From Streptomyces cinerochromogenes (GTDB lineage: Bacteria > Actinomycetota > Actinomycetes > Streptomycetales > Streptomycetaceae), in the NCBI RefSeq assembly GCF_014648635.1, contig NZ_BMRM01000018.1:1-64000 (forward strand): a stretch of DNA of 64,000 bases. Direction: 5' to 3'. Both the position numbers and the translations under genes were made by a program. The notes under the pieces are model-generated. The model did no database searches and was not told the DNA's origin. It was given only the letters and a program-made list of their open reading frames with translations. Shown piece after piece: positions 53,066 to 60,878 of this stretch. Position 1 is the stretch's first letter; each line of letters starts with the position of its first letter.

Positions 53066-54424
53066 TCAGGACGAGGTTCGGCGGTGATGCCGGGCAGCGA
53101 CGGTCCCCAGGACCACGCCGGCCGTGATGACGATCAGCCCGCGGGCCCAGACATCGGCCTCGATCTGCGTGGCGAGCGCCAGGCAGGAGGCCGCTCCCAG
53201 GACGGGGACGGCGGTGTACGCCCGGAAGTGCGGGCGGTCGCAGCGATCGCGCCGCTGGACGAGCACCGCGGTGTTGACGATGAAGAACACCACGAGGAGC
53301 AGCAGCACGAGGGTGGAGGCGAGGCTCGCCACGTCACCGGTGAGCGCCAGCAGGAAGGACAGCGCAGTCGTGGCCGCGATCGAGGCCCACGGCGTACGTC
53401 GGCCCGGAAGCACCCGGGTCAGGAAGCGGGGGAGGAGGCCGTCCCGTGCCATGCCGTAGGCCAAGCGGGAACTCATGATGCCGGTGAGCAGCGCGCCGTT
53501 GGCCACGGCGACGAGGGCGATGGCGCCGAACACCTCCGGCGGTACCCCGCCCGCCGCCTTGACCACCTCCAGCAGCGGACCGCTGGAGCGGGCCAGCGTC
53601 GCGGTGGGGACGGCGGCCGAGGCGACGACACCGACCAGGACGTACACGGCTCCCGCCGTCACCAGGGCGCCGAAGAGGGCGCGCGGGTAGGAGCGACGCG
53701 GGTCGCGGGTTTCCTCGGCGACGTTGACGGAGGTCTCGAAGCCGACGAAGGAGTAGTACGCGAGCACCGTTGCGCTCAGCACACCCGCGGCGGCTCCCGT
53801 GTGGGCGGTGCCGATGTGGACGAGCCTGTCGGGGGCGCTGTCGCCGCGCAGGAACAGCCAGACCCCGAGCCCGACGACGAGCAGGAGACCGCCGACCTCG
53901 ACGGCCGTGGCCGCCACGTTGGCGCGGGTGGACTCGCTGATGCCACGGGCGTTCAGCAGGGCCAGGGCGCACAGGAAGACGGCCGCCACCGGCACGACCG
54001 GAAGGCTCACGAAGACGGCCAGATAGTCGCCGGCGAAACCCCGCGCCAGTGCGGCGACGGAGACGATGCCCGCGGCGAGCATGCAGAACCCGGCAAGGAA
54101 ACCGGTGAACGGCCCGTAGGCGAGGGTCGCGTAGTGGGAGGCGCCGCCCGCCCTTGGATACTTGGTGGCGAGTTCGGCGTACGAGGCGGCCGTCAGGAGC
54201 GACAGCAGCAGGGCCAGGAGCAGTGGCAGCCACACGGCGCCGCCCGACTTCGAGGCGATCTGGCCGACCAAGACGTAGACACCGGCGCCCAGGACGTCGC
54301 CGAGGATGAAGAAGTACAGCAGGGGGGTCGTCAGCGCCTTCTTGAGCGCGGGCGCCCCACCCTGCGGCAAGCCGTCCGTCGCAGTAGTGGAAGGCGTGGA
54401 AGGAGTGGTAGGAGGTGTCACCAC
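53066..54424 (-). CDS. APC-family amino-acid permease
   Basis: 452 residues, about twelve hydrophobic helices. LGDVLGAGVYVLVGQIASKSGGAVWLP is the substrate-binding first helix with the GxG motif; AELATKYPRAGGASHYA and FVGFETSVNVAEETRDPRRSYP are family hallmarks. It probably imports a cationic or neutral amino acid. The N-terminal 25 residues are Thr/Pro-rich. It is convergent with the STAS operon and not obviously in an operon. Confidence 0.92.
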   Translation of the reverse strand: MVTPPTTPSTPSTTATDGLPQGGAPALKKALTTPLLYFFILGDVLGAGVYVLVGQIASKSGGAVWLPLLLALLLSLLTAASYAELATKYPRAGGASHYATLAYGPFTGFLAGFCMLAAGIVSVAALARGFAGDYLAVFVSLPVVPVAAVFLCALALLNARGISESTRANVAATAVEVGGLLLVVGLGVWLFLRGDSAPDRLVHIGTAHTGAAAGVLSATVLAYYSFVGFETSVNVAEETRDPRRSYPRALFGALVTAGAVYVLVGVVASAAVPTATLARSSGPLLEVVKAAGGVPPEVFGAIALVAVANGALLTGIMSSRLAYGMARDGLLPRFLTRVLPGRRTPWASIAATTALSFLLALTGDVASLASTLVLLLLVVFFIVNTAVLVQRRDRCDRPHFRAYTAVPVLGAASCLALATQIEADVWARGLIVITAGVVLGTVAARHHRRTSS

Positions 54425-54477
54425 ACCCGCCTACCCCCTTGGGCCCGGCAGCAGACGGAAACCGTTCGGCACTCGGG

Positions 54478-54903
54478 TCAGTAAGGCTTGCTGTTCACAT
54501 CCCCCCAGCCGTCACCGTCGTTGACCGTCATCATGGCCTTGTAGCCGGGTCCGTCCCAATACCAAGCGGTCTGGTGACTTCCGCCTCGTCCCAGACTGCC
54601 ATGGGACAACGCTCCGTAAGCTCCGTTTCCCTTCTTCCGCCACAGGTAGTAGCTGCACCCGCTTGACATGTTGTAGAAGGATGCCCGCACGTACCAATGG
54701 CCGGGTGCCGTCTTCTTGGCGTCGAGCTGGGCGGTGCAGCGCCCATCGTGCGTGTGGATCTGCCGCACACCGTAGTAGTACTTGACTGCCGTCGGTGACA
54801 CGGCCTTCGGCGCAGCCGACTGAGCGGAAGCCGTAGAAGCCATGAAGCTCAAGCTGCACAGGGCAAGCGATGCGGCACCGAAGCATCGAATGACTTTGAT
54901 CAC
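54478..54903 (-). CDS. Small secreted protein of unknown function
   Basis: 141 residues from GTG 54903, which has AAGGAGGG five bases upstream. A signal peptide (VIKVIRCFGAASLALCSLSFMASTASA) is followed by a ~110-residue mature part with KYYYGVRQIHTHDGRCTAQLDAKKT, YVRASFYNMSSGCSYYLWRKK and a Trp/Tyr-rich tail. Two Cys could form a disulfide. I do not recognise the family. It starts 49 bases after the AraC regulator on the same strand, so it is probably controlled by or co-transcribed with it. Confidence 0.75.
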   Translation of the reverse strand: MIKVIRCFGAASLALCSLSFMASTASAQSAAPKAVSPTAVKYYYGVRQIHTHDGRCTAQLDAKKTAPGHWYVRASFYNMSSGCSYYLWRKKGNGAYGALSHGSLGRGGSHQTAWYWDGPGYKAMMTVNDGDGWGDVNSKPY

Positions 54904-54952
54904 TAAAACCCTCCTTTTCGCCAATCGTCGCAGGAAGAGTGCCGCAAGCGCC

Positions 54953-55951
54953 TTAGCGCGGTGCGCCAGGGGCTTGGCTTCGTGCGCCAGTCTTGGTGCT
55001 GTGATCGTGGGATCGGTTCCGGTAGTCGCTGGGGGTGATGCCGTGCACGGTGCGAAAGACGCGGGTGAAGTCCGCGGCCTGGGGGAACCCCCAGCGGGCC
55101 GCGATGGCCTGGATGGATACATGACGCTGCGCAGGATCAGCCAGGTCCCGACGGCAGCGTTCCAGGCGTCGGCCGCGTATCCAGGAGCGGACGGTCACGC
55201 CATGTTGCTGAAACAGCCTGTGCAGTGAACGAACCGAGATGTGGTGGGCTGCTGCCACCTCACCCGCAGTAAGAGTGGTGTCGCCGAGATGACGCTCAAT
55301 GAACGAGGTGATACGCATGTACAGCACGCGCTGACGGGAGTCGGAGGGAACGGCACCCTCGCGCTCCAGGAAGTGCGCCAGTGTAGCGGTGACCAAGTCC
55401 AGGCCGACGGTGCCGAGTCGTGCGGCGTCTTGTGGCGTGTAGTCCGTACTGTCTTCCGTCAGGTGAGTGAGGAACGTCCTCAGCAAACGCCCCATGCCTT
55501 GATCACCGGGAAGGGTCCGGCAGATGATCTGATCGATCTGGCGGGCCGGTAACGGCAATAGCGCGCGGGGAAACTGTAAGAGAATGTTCCCGCCGTCCGC
55601 ATAGGTCTCGAAGGGGCGCGAACTTTCGAAGAGCAGGAGGTCGCCCGGTCGGACTGCGGCGCGTTTGCGATTCTGCTCGATCACATGAGGGCCCGAGTTC
55701 GTGACGCCGAGGGCAAGGATTTCGGGATCCGAGGCGCGAATCAGCTTCGGGGTCCGCTGCGTGAGGTACGACGAGTACGCCATCGCTGACAACTGGACCG
55801 CCCCCAGCGGCATCGTGCTGACCCTGCCACGAAAGACATCCGTACCGATCAGCTTGAACGATGTCGGCATCACCGCCTCCGCGATGACTTTCTCCCATGC
55901 TGGAAGAGCATCCCGCGCCGAGAAGTCACTGCTGTCGAAGATGTGCTCCAC
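54953..55951 (-). CDS. AraC-family transcriptional regulator
   Basis: 332 residues. N-terminal ligand domain of the AraC-binding type 2 group (FRGRVSTMPLGAVQLSAMAYSSY, VRPGDLLLFESSRPFETYADGG); C-terminal double helix-turn-helix TLTAGEVAAAHHISVRSLHRLFQQHGVTVRSWIRGRRLERCRRDL and VSIQAIAARWGFPQAADFTRVFRTVHGITPSDYR. It resembles ChnR/AlkS-type and Streptomyces activators of secreted or catabolic genes. The small secreted gene directly downstream is a likely target. Confidence 0.93.
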   Translation of the reverse strand: MEHIFDSSDFSARDALPAWEKVIAEAVMPTSFKLIGTDVFRGRVSTMPLGAVQLSAMAYSSYLTQRTPKLIRASDPEILALGVTNSGPHVIEQNRKRAAVRPGDLLLFESSRPFETYADGGNILLQFPRALLPLPARQIDQIICRTLPGDQGMGRLLRTFLTHLTEDSTDYTPQDAARLGTVGLDLVTATLAHFLEREGAVPSDSRQRVLYMRITSFIERHLGDTTLTAGEVAAAHHISVRSLHRLFQQHGVTVRSWIRGRRLERCRRDLADPAQRHVSIQAIAARWGFPQAADFTRVFRTVHGITPSDYRNRSHDHSTKTGARSQAPGAPR

Positions 55952-56637
55952 GGATCCTCCCGGTACTCCAGCCGGACTTCTGTATCTCTGCTCGTCAACG
56001 GCTTGTCAGGAAGCGTAGCGAGGGCTCCGTAACCGTGTGACGGTCTTGTGCCGGCCGTCCCACCAACGGGTGCCCGGGCCGCCGCCGAGACGCCGCCGGC
56101 GGTTCCGCCTCGGCACCCAGCACAACTTCCGCGCCCGGCAGCTCCGCCGGTCCATCTCATCCCCGATTCCCCGACCCGGCCGAACACCGGGGCACCGGAC
56201 ACCGGGACACCGGGACATCGCCACGACGGTAGGCCTCCCACATGCGGCAGGGCGCACACCGACCACCACGTTCCAGGCAGCCCACAACCGGCACGTGCAG
56301 ACGTGACACGCCTCGGCGCCGCCCAACTCGCCTACGGCCGAGGCCAGCTCGTTGTGTCGTAACGGGCCGTTTCATTCGGGGAGTCTGCGGTTGACCCCAT
56401 CACGGCCACATGATCCGTCGAACGGTGCCCAGGGAGGACGGGGCGCAGTCGGACGGCGGACGCAGGCGCCACGGCACGAGGGCGTGCGTGAGGTGGCTCC
56501 CTCATCGCTCCGGCCGTCGGGATGTGCCTGTCAGGCACTTGACCGGATGCCGCTTCGACGGAGGATGGGGGGAGAGCGGGTCTGCGTGGTGAAGTGTGGG
56601 CCTCTGACAACCTCGACAGCAGGGAGCGTTTCGTCCG
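55952..56637. other. Intergenic, about 690 bases, no gene seen
   Basis: Upstream of both the AraC gene (minus) and the histone-fold gene (plus). Contains short GACACCGGG repeats near 56195-56215. Frames on both strands are Pro/Arg-rich and unconvincing. No clear operator was found. Confidence 0.4.
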
Positions 56638-57408
56638 ATGACCGCACAGCCCGCACGTCTTGAGCGCAGCGATCCCGGGACCGCCTCGGTGATGGGTGAC
56701 TCGCCGTTCAAGTCTTCTCTCGTCAAAGCGGTGTTCAGGGACGTGACCTCGATGCACGTCTCTCGGTCGGCCGCGTGGGCCGCCGTGTCGGTGACGCGGA
56801 CAGTGCTGACGGAGATCATCGACGGCGCGAGGAGAGCGGCGGCGGAGGAGGCCCGGAAGAAGCTGGTTCCCGGTGACCTTCTCTCGGCGATCGACCGGAA
56901 CGTCGAGCTGGAGGTGGGGAGCAAGTGGTACGACCACAGCCCGACGTTCCAAGGCCTGACCGGTGTCCTGTACGACGCCGAGGGTGTCATCGTGCCTTCT
57001 CGTAAGCGCAGCAGGTCGCAGAAACCGAGTGCTGTGGTCGGTGCCCACAGGTTCGAGGCTGGCGTCAAGAAGCTGCTGCGGAGCCGGGGGGTGACGGCCG
57101 TCCCGGCGATGATTCGCGACCTGGACGGAATCGCGAGCGTGTTCCTGACGGACCTTGCCCGGGACGCGGCCATGGTCGTCCGCGAGGGCGGGGTCAACCG
57201 TTGGGGTACGGTCACCCCAGTGATGTCGGGCGAACCGGCCCCACTCCCGTTCCTCAAGGATTCCTTCCGGGCCGTGCCCACCCGCAGGGGGGACAGGCGG
57301 ACCATCGGCAGGGATGACATCCTGGCCGCCACCACGATTCAGTTGTTCGGCGGCAATCTCAGGCAGCGCGCCCTCACCGAGGCACGCGAGGCGACACCGC
57401 ACACGTAG
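56638..57408 (+). CDS. Histone-fold doublet protein (H2A-like plus H4-like)
   Basis: 256 residues. First fold ~24-92: helix SSLVKAVFRDV, a long central helix AAVSVTRTVLTEIIDGARRAAA, then RKKLVPGDLLSAIDRNVEL, which lines up with H2A (LTAEILELAGNAARD / KTRIIPRHLQLAIRNDEEL). Residues 93-120 (FQGLTGVLYDAEGVIVP) recall the H2A docking tail (AQGGVLPNIQAVLLP). A basic linker SRKRSRSQK joins the halves. The second fold, 137-185 and 219-240, is H4-like: FEAGVKKLLRSRGV, IASVFLTDLARDAAMVVREGG, then RRTIGRDDILAATTIQLFGG. About 34 residues are inserted between its central helix and last loop. Dimeric histone folds in one chain suggest DNA wrapping or a chromatin-like role, but some histone folds serve elsewhere. 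No signal peptide; no operon partner. Confidence 0.72.
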   Translation: MTAQPARLERSDPGTASVMGDSPFKSSLVKAVFRDVTSMHVSRSAAWAAVSVTRTVLTEIIDGARRAAAEEARKKLVPGDLLSAIDRNVELEVGSKWYDHSPTFQGLTGVLYDAEGVIVPSRKRSRSQKPSAVVGAHRFEAGVKKLLRSRGVTAVPAMIRDLDGIASVFLTDLARDAAMVVREGGVNRWGTVTPVMSGEPAPLPFLKDSFRAVPTRRGDRRTIGRDDILAATTIQLFGGNLRQRALTEAREATPHT

Positions 57409-58985
57409 GCCCGCTGAGCGGGTGCGACCGACATCGCCGCCCGCACCCTCAACTGCCAGGACGGACGCGCCGAATGAGATGGCCTCTCAGATGATCACCG
57501 GGAGCCCGGAGCAGCATGTTCCAGCGCTTCGCCGTGCCGAGGTGCTGAAGCACTCTGCTGGCGGCGACCGCGGCCGTCCGGCCGACGCCCTCGAGGTGCA
57601 GAACCTGATGGCGATTCTTGGAAACGGTCGGGGGCGACGGTCGGGGGCGCTCCTCGCCTCGCTTCCTTGGCCTTCGAAGTGAGGCTGGGGAGCGAAGAGC
57701 CAATCTTGATCTCCTGTGGATGGGTTCGGGCCATGACTGGTGACTGGCGGAGGGACCGGATCGGGGCTGCACGATGTGCTGCGGGATGCGATCGGCAGCG
57801 AACTGGACCGGTTGCGTTCGACGGACTGACGGTGGGCCGGTCGATCGTCAGGACGGCGCGCCCGGGGAGTGACCTGCAGTACGCCGTCGCGGCACAGCGC
57901 AGGGCGTTACCGTGACGGGCTGATCGTCGCTGCACGTCTCACATCACGGTCGGGGCCGTGGCGCCCCGGGCGAACAGTCCGACTGGTGAGGAGGGGACTC
58001 ATCGATCGGGATGGCTTTCAAGGCGGTGCCCCTGGCCACGCTGGTGTCGTGAGGCCGGTGACGCGGTTGTCGTCGTCGCGCCGGGCCGTGCGCGGGTCGG
58101 GGACGGCAGGGACAGCCTGGCCGCTGTCGAGGGGTTGGGCGCGGGCGAGGAGCCGGCGGTGGCCGGCCGGTACGGCCGTGATGCGCAGGTGGAGCCCGGA
58201 CCGCCAAAAGCCAGGTGCGGGAAAGGGGGTGCGGCGGGTCCAGCCTCTCGGCGACTGGGGCGGTGGCGGACGCTGCTGTCGGCAGAGCCGGCCGAGGCCA
58301 CGGGGGTGATGTCGGCGGACAGCATCAGTCGGCCACAGGGGGCCGATGAACGTGCTTGGAATGATCAGGCAGGCCGGGTGCCCGGTCTGTCGGCCGGTCG
58401 TTCGTCAACTCGTGGTGCGCCTCTTCACTCTTGCAGATGATGGACCAGACGCATTGACGATGATTTTCCGGCCATTCACGTCGCGTCAGCAGGTAGCGCC
58501 GGGGCATCTGTGGTCTGAGCGACATGAAGACGGGTCGGACGGAGCCGACGGCCTACTGCTTATCAGGCACGTGCCTGATAAACCGGCCTCGCTGAATTGG
58601 CCGGGAGACGCGATCAGCCGCTTTCTCTGATCAAGCGCATGCGCTGTGATGTCTTCCCGCCGGAGTCGTCCCGAGACACACGTGTGCGGTCCGGTGGTGG
58701 CCGCAACGGGGGGTACGCCCCACCCGTTCCCATTCCGCACCGAGCCATTCCAGCAACGGCAGCTCCGAGCAGGCCATCAGCCTCGGTGGCATGCCCCGAC
58801 GACTGTCTTCCGGATCCAGCCCGACCGCGCTCCGGGGCGGCAGCAACCCCCGCCCACTCCCCATGCCATGGCCACGCCGCATGACCGGTGGCCAGGCAGA
58901 CCGCGCAATATCCGCTCGCACGGTCGGCTCGTGGCACCCCCAAGAGGCGGCCACCGCTCTCCACTGCGCCCTGCAAGGAGTTTGG
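57409..58985. other. Gene-poor stretch of 1.6 kb with strong palindromes
   Basis: No frame shows a known domain or steady codon bias. It holds a 22-base perfect palindrome (58560-58581) and AGCGCATGCGCT near 58635. It may contain decayed genes. The distal end holds the promoter of the metallopeptidase gene. Confidence 0.4.
58560..58581. promoter_or_regulatory. 22-base perfect palindrome
   Basis: TTATCAGGCAC followed directly by its exact complement GTGCCTGATAA. AT-rich outer arms and a CACGTG core suggest a homodimeric regulator site. The nearest downstream gene is the secreted metallopeptidase (58986, plus). No regulator gene adjoins it. Confidence 0.7.
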
Positions 58986-60245
58986 ATGCCATACCCGTCC
59001 TTCCCCCGGTGGTTCGCCGCTCTGTGGCCCAGCCGGCGACGGCAACCGGGCGGCCCTGCACCCCACACCACAGATCATCACCCCCACACCACCACCACCA
59101 CCCGGAGCCGAAGCACACGTGCCCTCGTCCGTGGGCTGGTTCCCGCAGCACTGGTCCTGCTCCTGTCCGGCACTCCTCTTGCCACACCGCAGGCGAGTGC
59201 CGCCGCGGCTCCCATCTGCCTGAGCGGAGCCCTGGCGTTCGACCACCGCGACGCCGAGGCCGGGACCGCCAAGCCCTGGATCACCTCACCGGCCCGCAAC
59301 GCCAACTGGGAGCTGTGGGGCCAGACGTCCCCCGGTGCCGCCTCGCGCCTGCTGGCATCCGGACTCACCGGCGTGGACGGCGGAACGTTCAACGCCTGCT
59401 ACCAGGCCACCGGGTCCCTGCCCGAGCTCCACATGAAGTTCCTCTCCGCCAGCACACAGACATGGCGCGTCATCCCGGATCGCCGGTCGGCCACTCCGTA
59501 TTCGTTCACCACCGCGTCACTGACCGGCGTTGCCACCAGCCGGGACCTGGGCACGGTCAAGGTACCCAGCTCGATCCAGGGTGCCTGGAACGTGGAGGAC
59601 ACCCTCAACCTGCTGTACTGGAAACGCGGCAACCCCGACTCCGGGTGCTGGACCAGCCATCAGGCCAACGGTGCCTGCGACCAGCTCACCGTGGTCTGGG
59701 ACCCGGGTGCCAGTGACGGCGGTTACTGGGACTACGGCAACACCAACTACGTCATCCTCGCCGGCGACATGCCCGACTCCCACCACCTGGTGCTGCACGA
59801 GGCAGGCCACTGGCTGCAGTGGCAGCTGTACAACCACTGGTTCCCGCGGGTGACCAACTGCAACCCGCACTACATCAACAGGAGCAGCTCCACCACCTGC
59901 GCCTGGACCGAGGGATTCGCCGACGCAGTCGCCGCCTACGTCCTGGGCGACTACCGCTTCGTCTACCCCGACGGCACCTCGTACAGCTTCTCCAACGGGC
60001 GCTCCACCCCGGGCTGGGACGCCGGTGACACCGTCCAGGGCAGGGTCGGCAGTTCCCTGCTCGACCTGTGGGCGGCGAACGGACCCGACGGCGGCAACTG
60101 GGACCGCACCATCCGTCTGATGACCTACAACGCCAGCACCGATTTCCGTGAGTACTTCATGGCCGACCGGCCCACCGCCTCACCTCCGCTGAGCACGGCA
60201 GGGGCTGCCAGAAGCATCATCTTCAGCCACACCATCGACTACTGA
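58986..60245 (+). CDS. Secreted HExxH metallopeptidase-like protein
   Basis: 419 residues from ATG 58986 (AAGGAG five bases upstream). A long basic n-region precedes the signal core GLVPAALVLLLSG and an ASAAAAP cleavage region near 70-75. The zinc motif HEAGH is at ~271-275 in HLVLHEAGHWLQWQLY, and a second acidic ligand is likely in WTEGFADAVAAYV about 35 residues on, a gluzincin-type arrangement. Six Cys in the mature part could form disulfides. The N-terminal ~150 mature residues (WELWGQTSPGAASRLLASGL) are probably a beta-rich accessory domain. The substrate is unknown. Confidence 0.78.
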   Translation: MPYPSFPRWFAALWPSRRRQPGGPAPHTTDHHPHTTTTTRSRSTRALVRGLVPAALVLLLSGTPLATPQASAAAAPICLSGALAFDHRDAEAGTAKPWITSPARNANWELWGQTSPGAASRLLASGLTGVDGGTFNACYQATGSLPELHMKFLSASTQTWRVIPDRRSATPYSFTTASLTGVATSRDLGTVKVPSSIQGAWNVEDTLNLLYWKRGNPDSGCWTSHQANGACDQLTVVWDPGASDGGYWDYGNTNYVILAGDMPDSHHLVLHEAGHWLQWQLYNHWFPRVTNCNPHYINRSSSTTCAWTEGFADAVAAYVLGDYRFVYPDGTSYSFSNGRSTPGWDAGDTVQGRVGSSLLDLWAANGPDGGNWDRTIRLMTYNASTDFREYFMADRPTASPPLSTAGAARSIIFSHTIDY

Positions 60246-60524
60246 AGCGGTGACCGACCGTTCCCCCGCGACGGACCACTCCTGGCTACCCGGCGTCACC
60301 CCGACCACGTCAGGCCCGAGTTCAGCCCGCCGCCCGCCCTGACGAACCCGGGCAGCTCGCCGGACCGGCCCACTCGGCTCAGCCGTTGAGGACCGGCCGG
60401 AAGACGAGACTGCTCCTCGGTCGCCTGTCCCGCCGGGTTGCCGGCCCGCCCCTCGTGCCTCGTCGTGCCCTCGCTGCGGCTGCGCCGTTCCCCGGCTGAC
60501 ACGCCGCCACGGCTCTTCGGCGTG

Positions 60525-60596
60525 CCGACCACATCGACCACGCCGACCACGCCGACCACGCCGACCACGCCGACCACGCCGACCACGCCGACCGCG
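60525..60596 (+). repeat. 9-bp tandem repeat, about seven units
   Basis: Unit CCGACCACG, nearly perfect. In frame it would encode (TPT)n. Upstream of the STAND gene. Confidence 0.85.
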
Positions 60597-60652
60597 CCGG
60601 CCGCCAGCGCGGTCACGGCAGGACGGCTTGTGCCGGATCAATCCACGCTGAC

Positions 60653-60692
60653 GCCCGTGCCCGTGCCCGTGCCCGTGCCCGTGTCCGTGCCC
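60653..60692 (+). repeat. 6-bp tandem repeat, about six units
   Basis: Unit CCCGTG, with one TCCGTG and one CCCGCG variant at the end. In frame it would encode (PV)n. Confidence 0.85.
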
Positions 60693-60878
60693 GCGTCCTG
60701 GCGCGGCACCGCGGTCCCGTCGTGGCCGATCGGTCGACGGGCCGGTCCGGATCCCCTGCAGAGCGGTCCTCATGTTTCGCAGAGGCACTCACAAACGGCA
60801 TCAGACGAAGGAGAACAGGGACTGGTCGGACACCAGGGGCGAACCCCTACCATTACCTCAGTGGAAGGGGGGCGGCTC

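Larger units (their letters stand above)
60246..60878. other. Intergenic with short tandem repeats
   Basis: About 630 bases. Holds two tandem-repeat arrays (separate entries). A long frame runs through into the STAND gene, encoding a Thr/Pro/Val repeat, but the likely start at 60879 lies after it. Confidence 0.5.

Noticed and set aside
56332..57402. Minus-strand frames opposite the histone-fold gene
   Set aside because: They are low in information and lack motifs, whereas the plus frame has two histone-like units and high third-position GC.
60525..60692. CRISPR-like array
   Set aside because: The repeats are contiguous 9- and 6-base units with no spacers.
60438..60878. N-terminal extension of the STAND protein through the Thr-Pro and Pro-Val repeats
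   Set aside because: Conserved sequence starts at GNHYAGDH and a ribosome-binding site precedes GTG 60879; kept only as an alternative.
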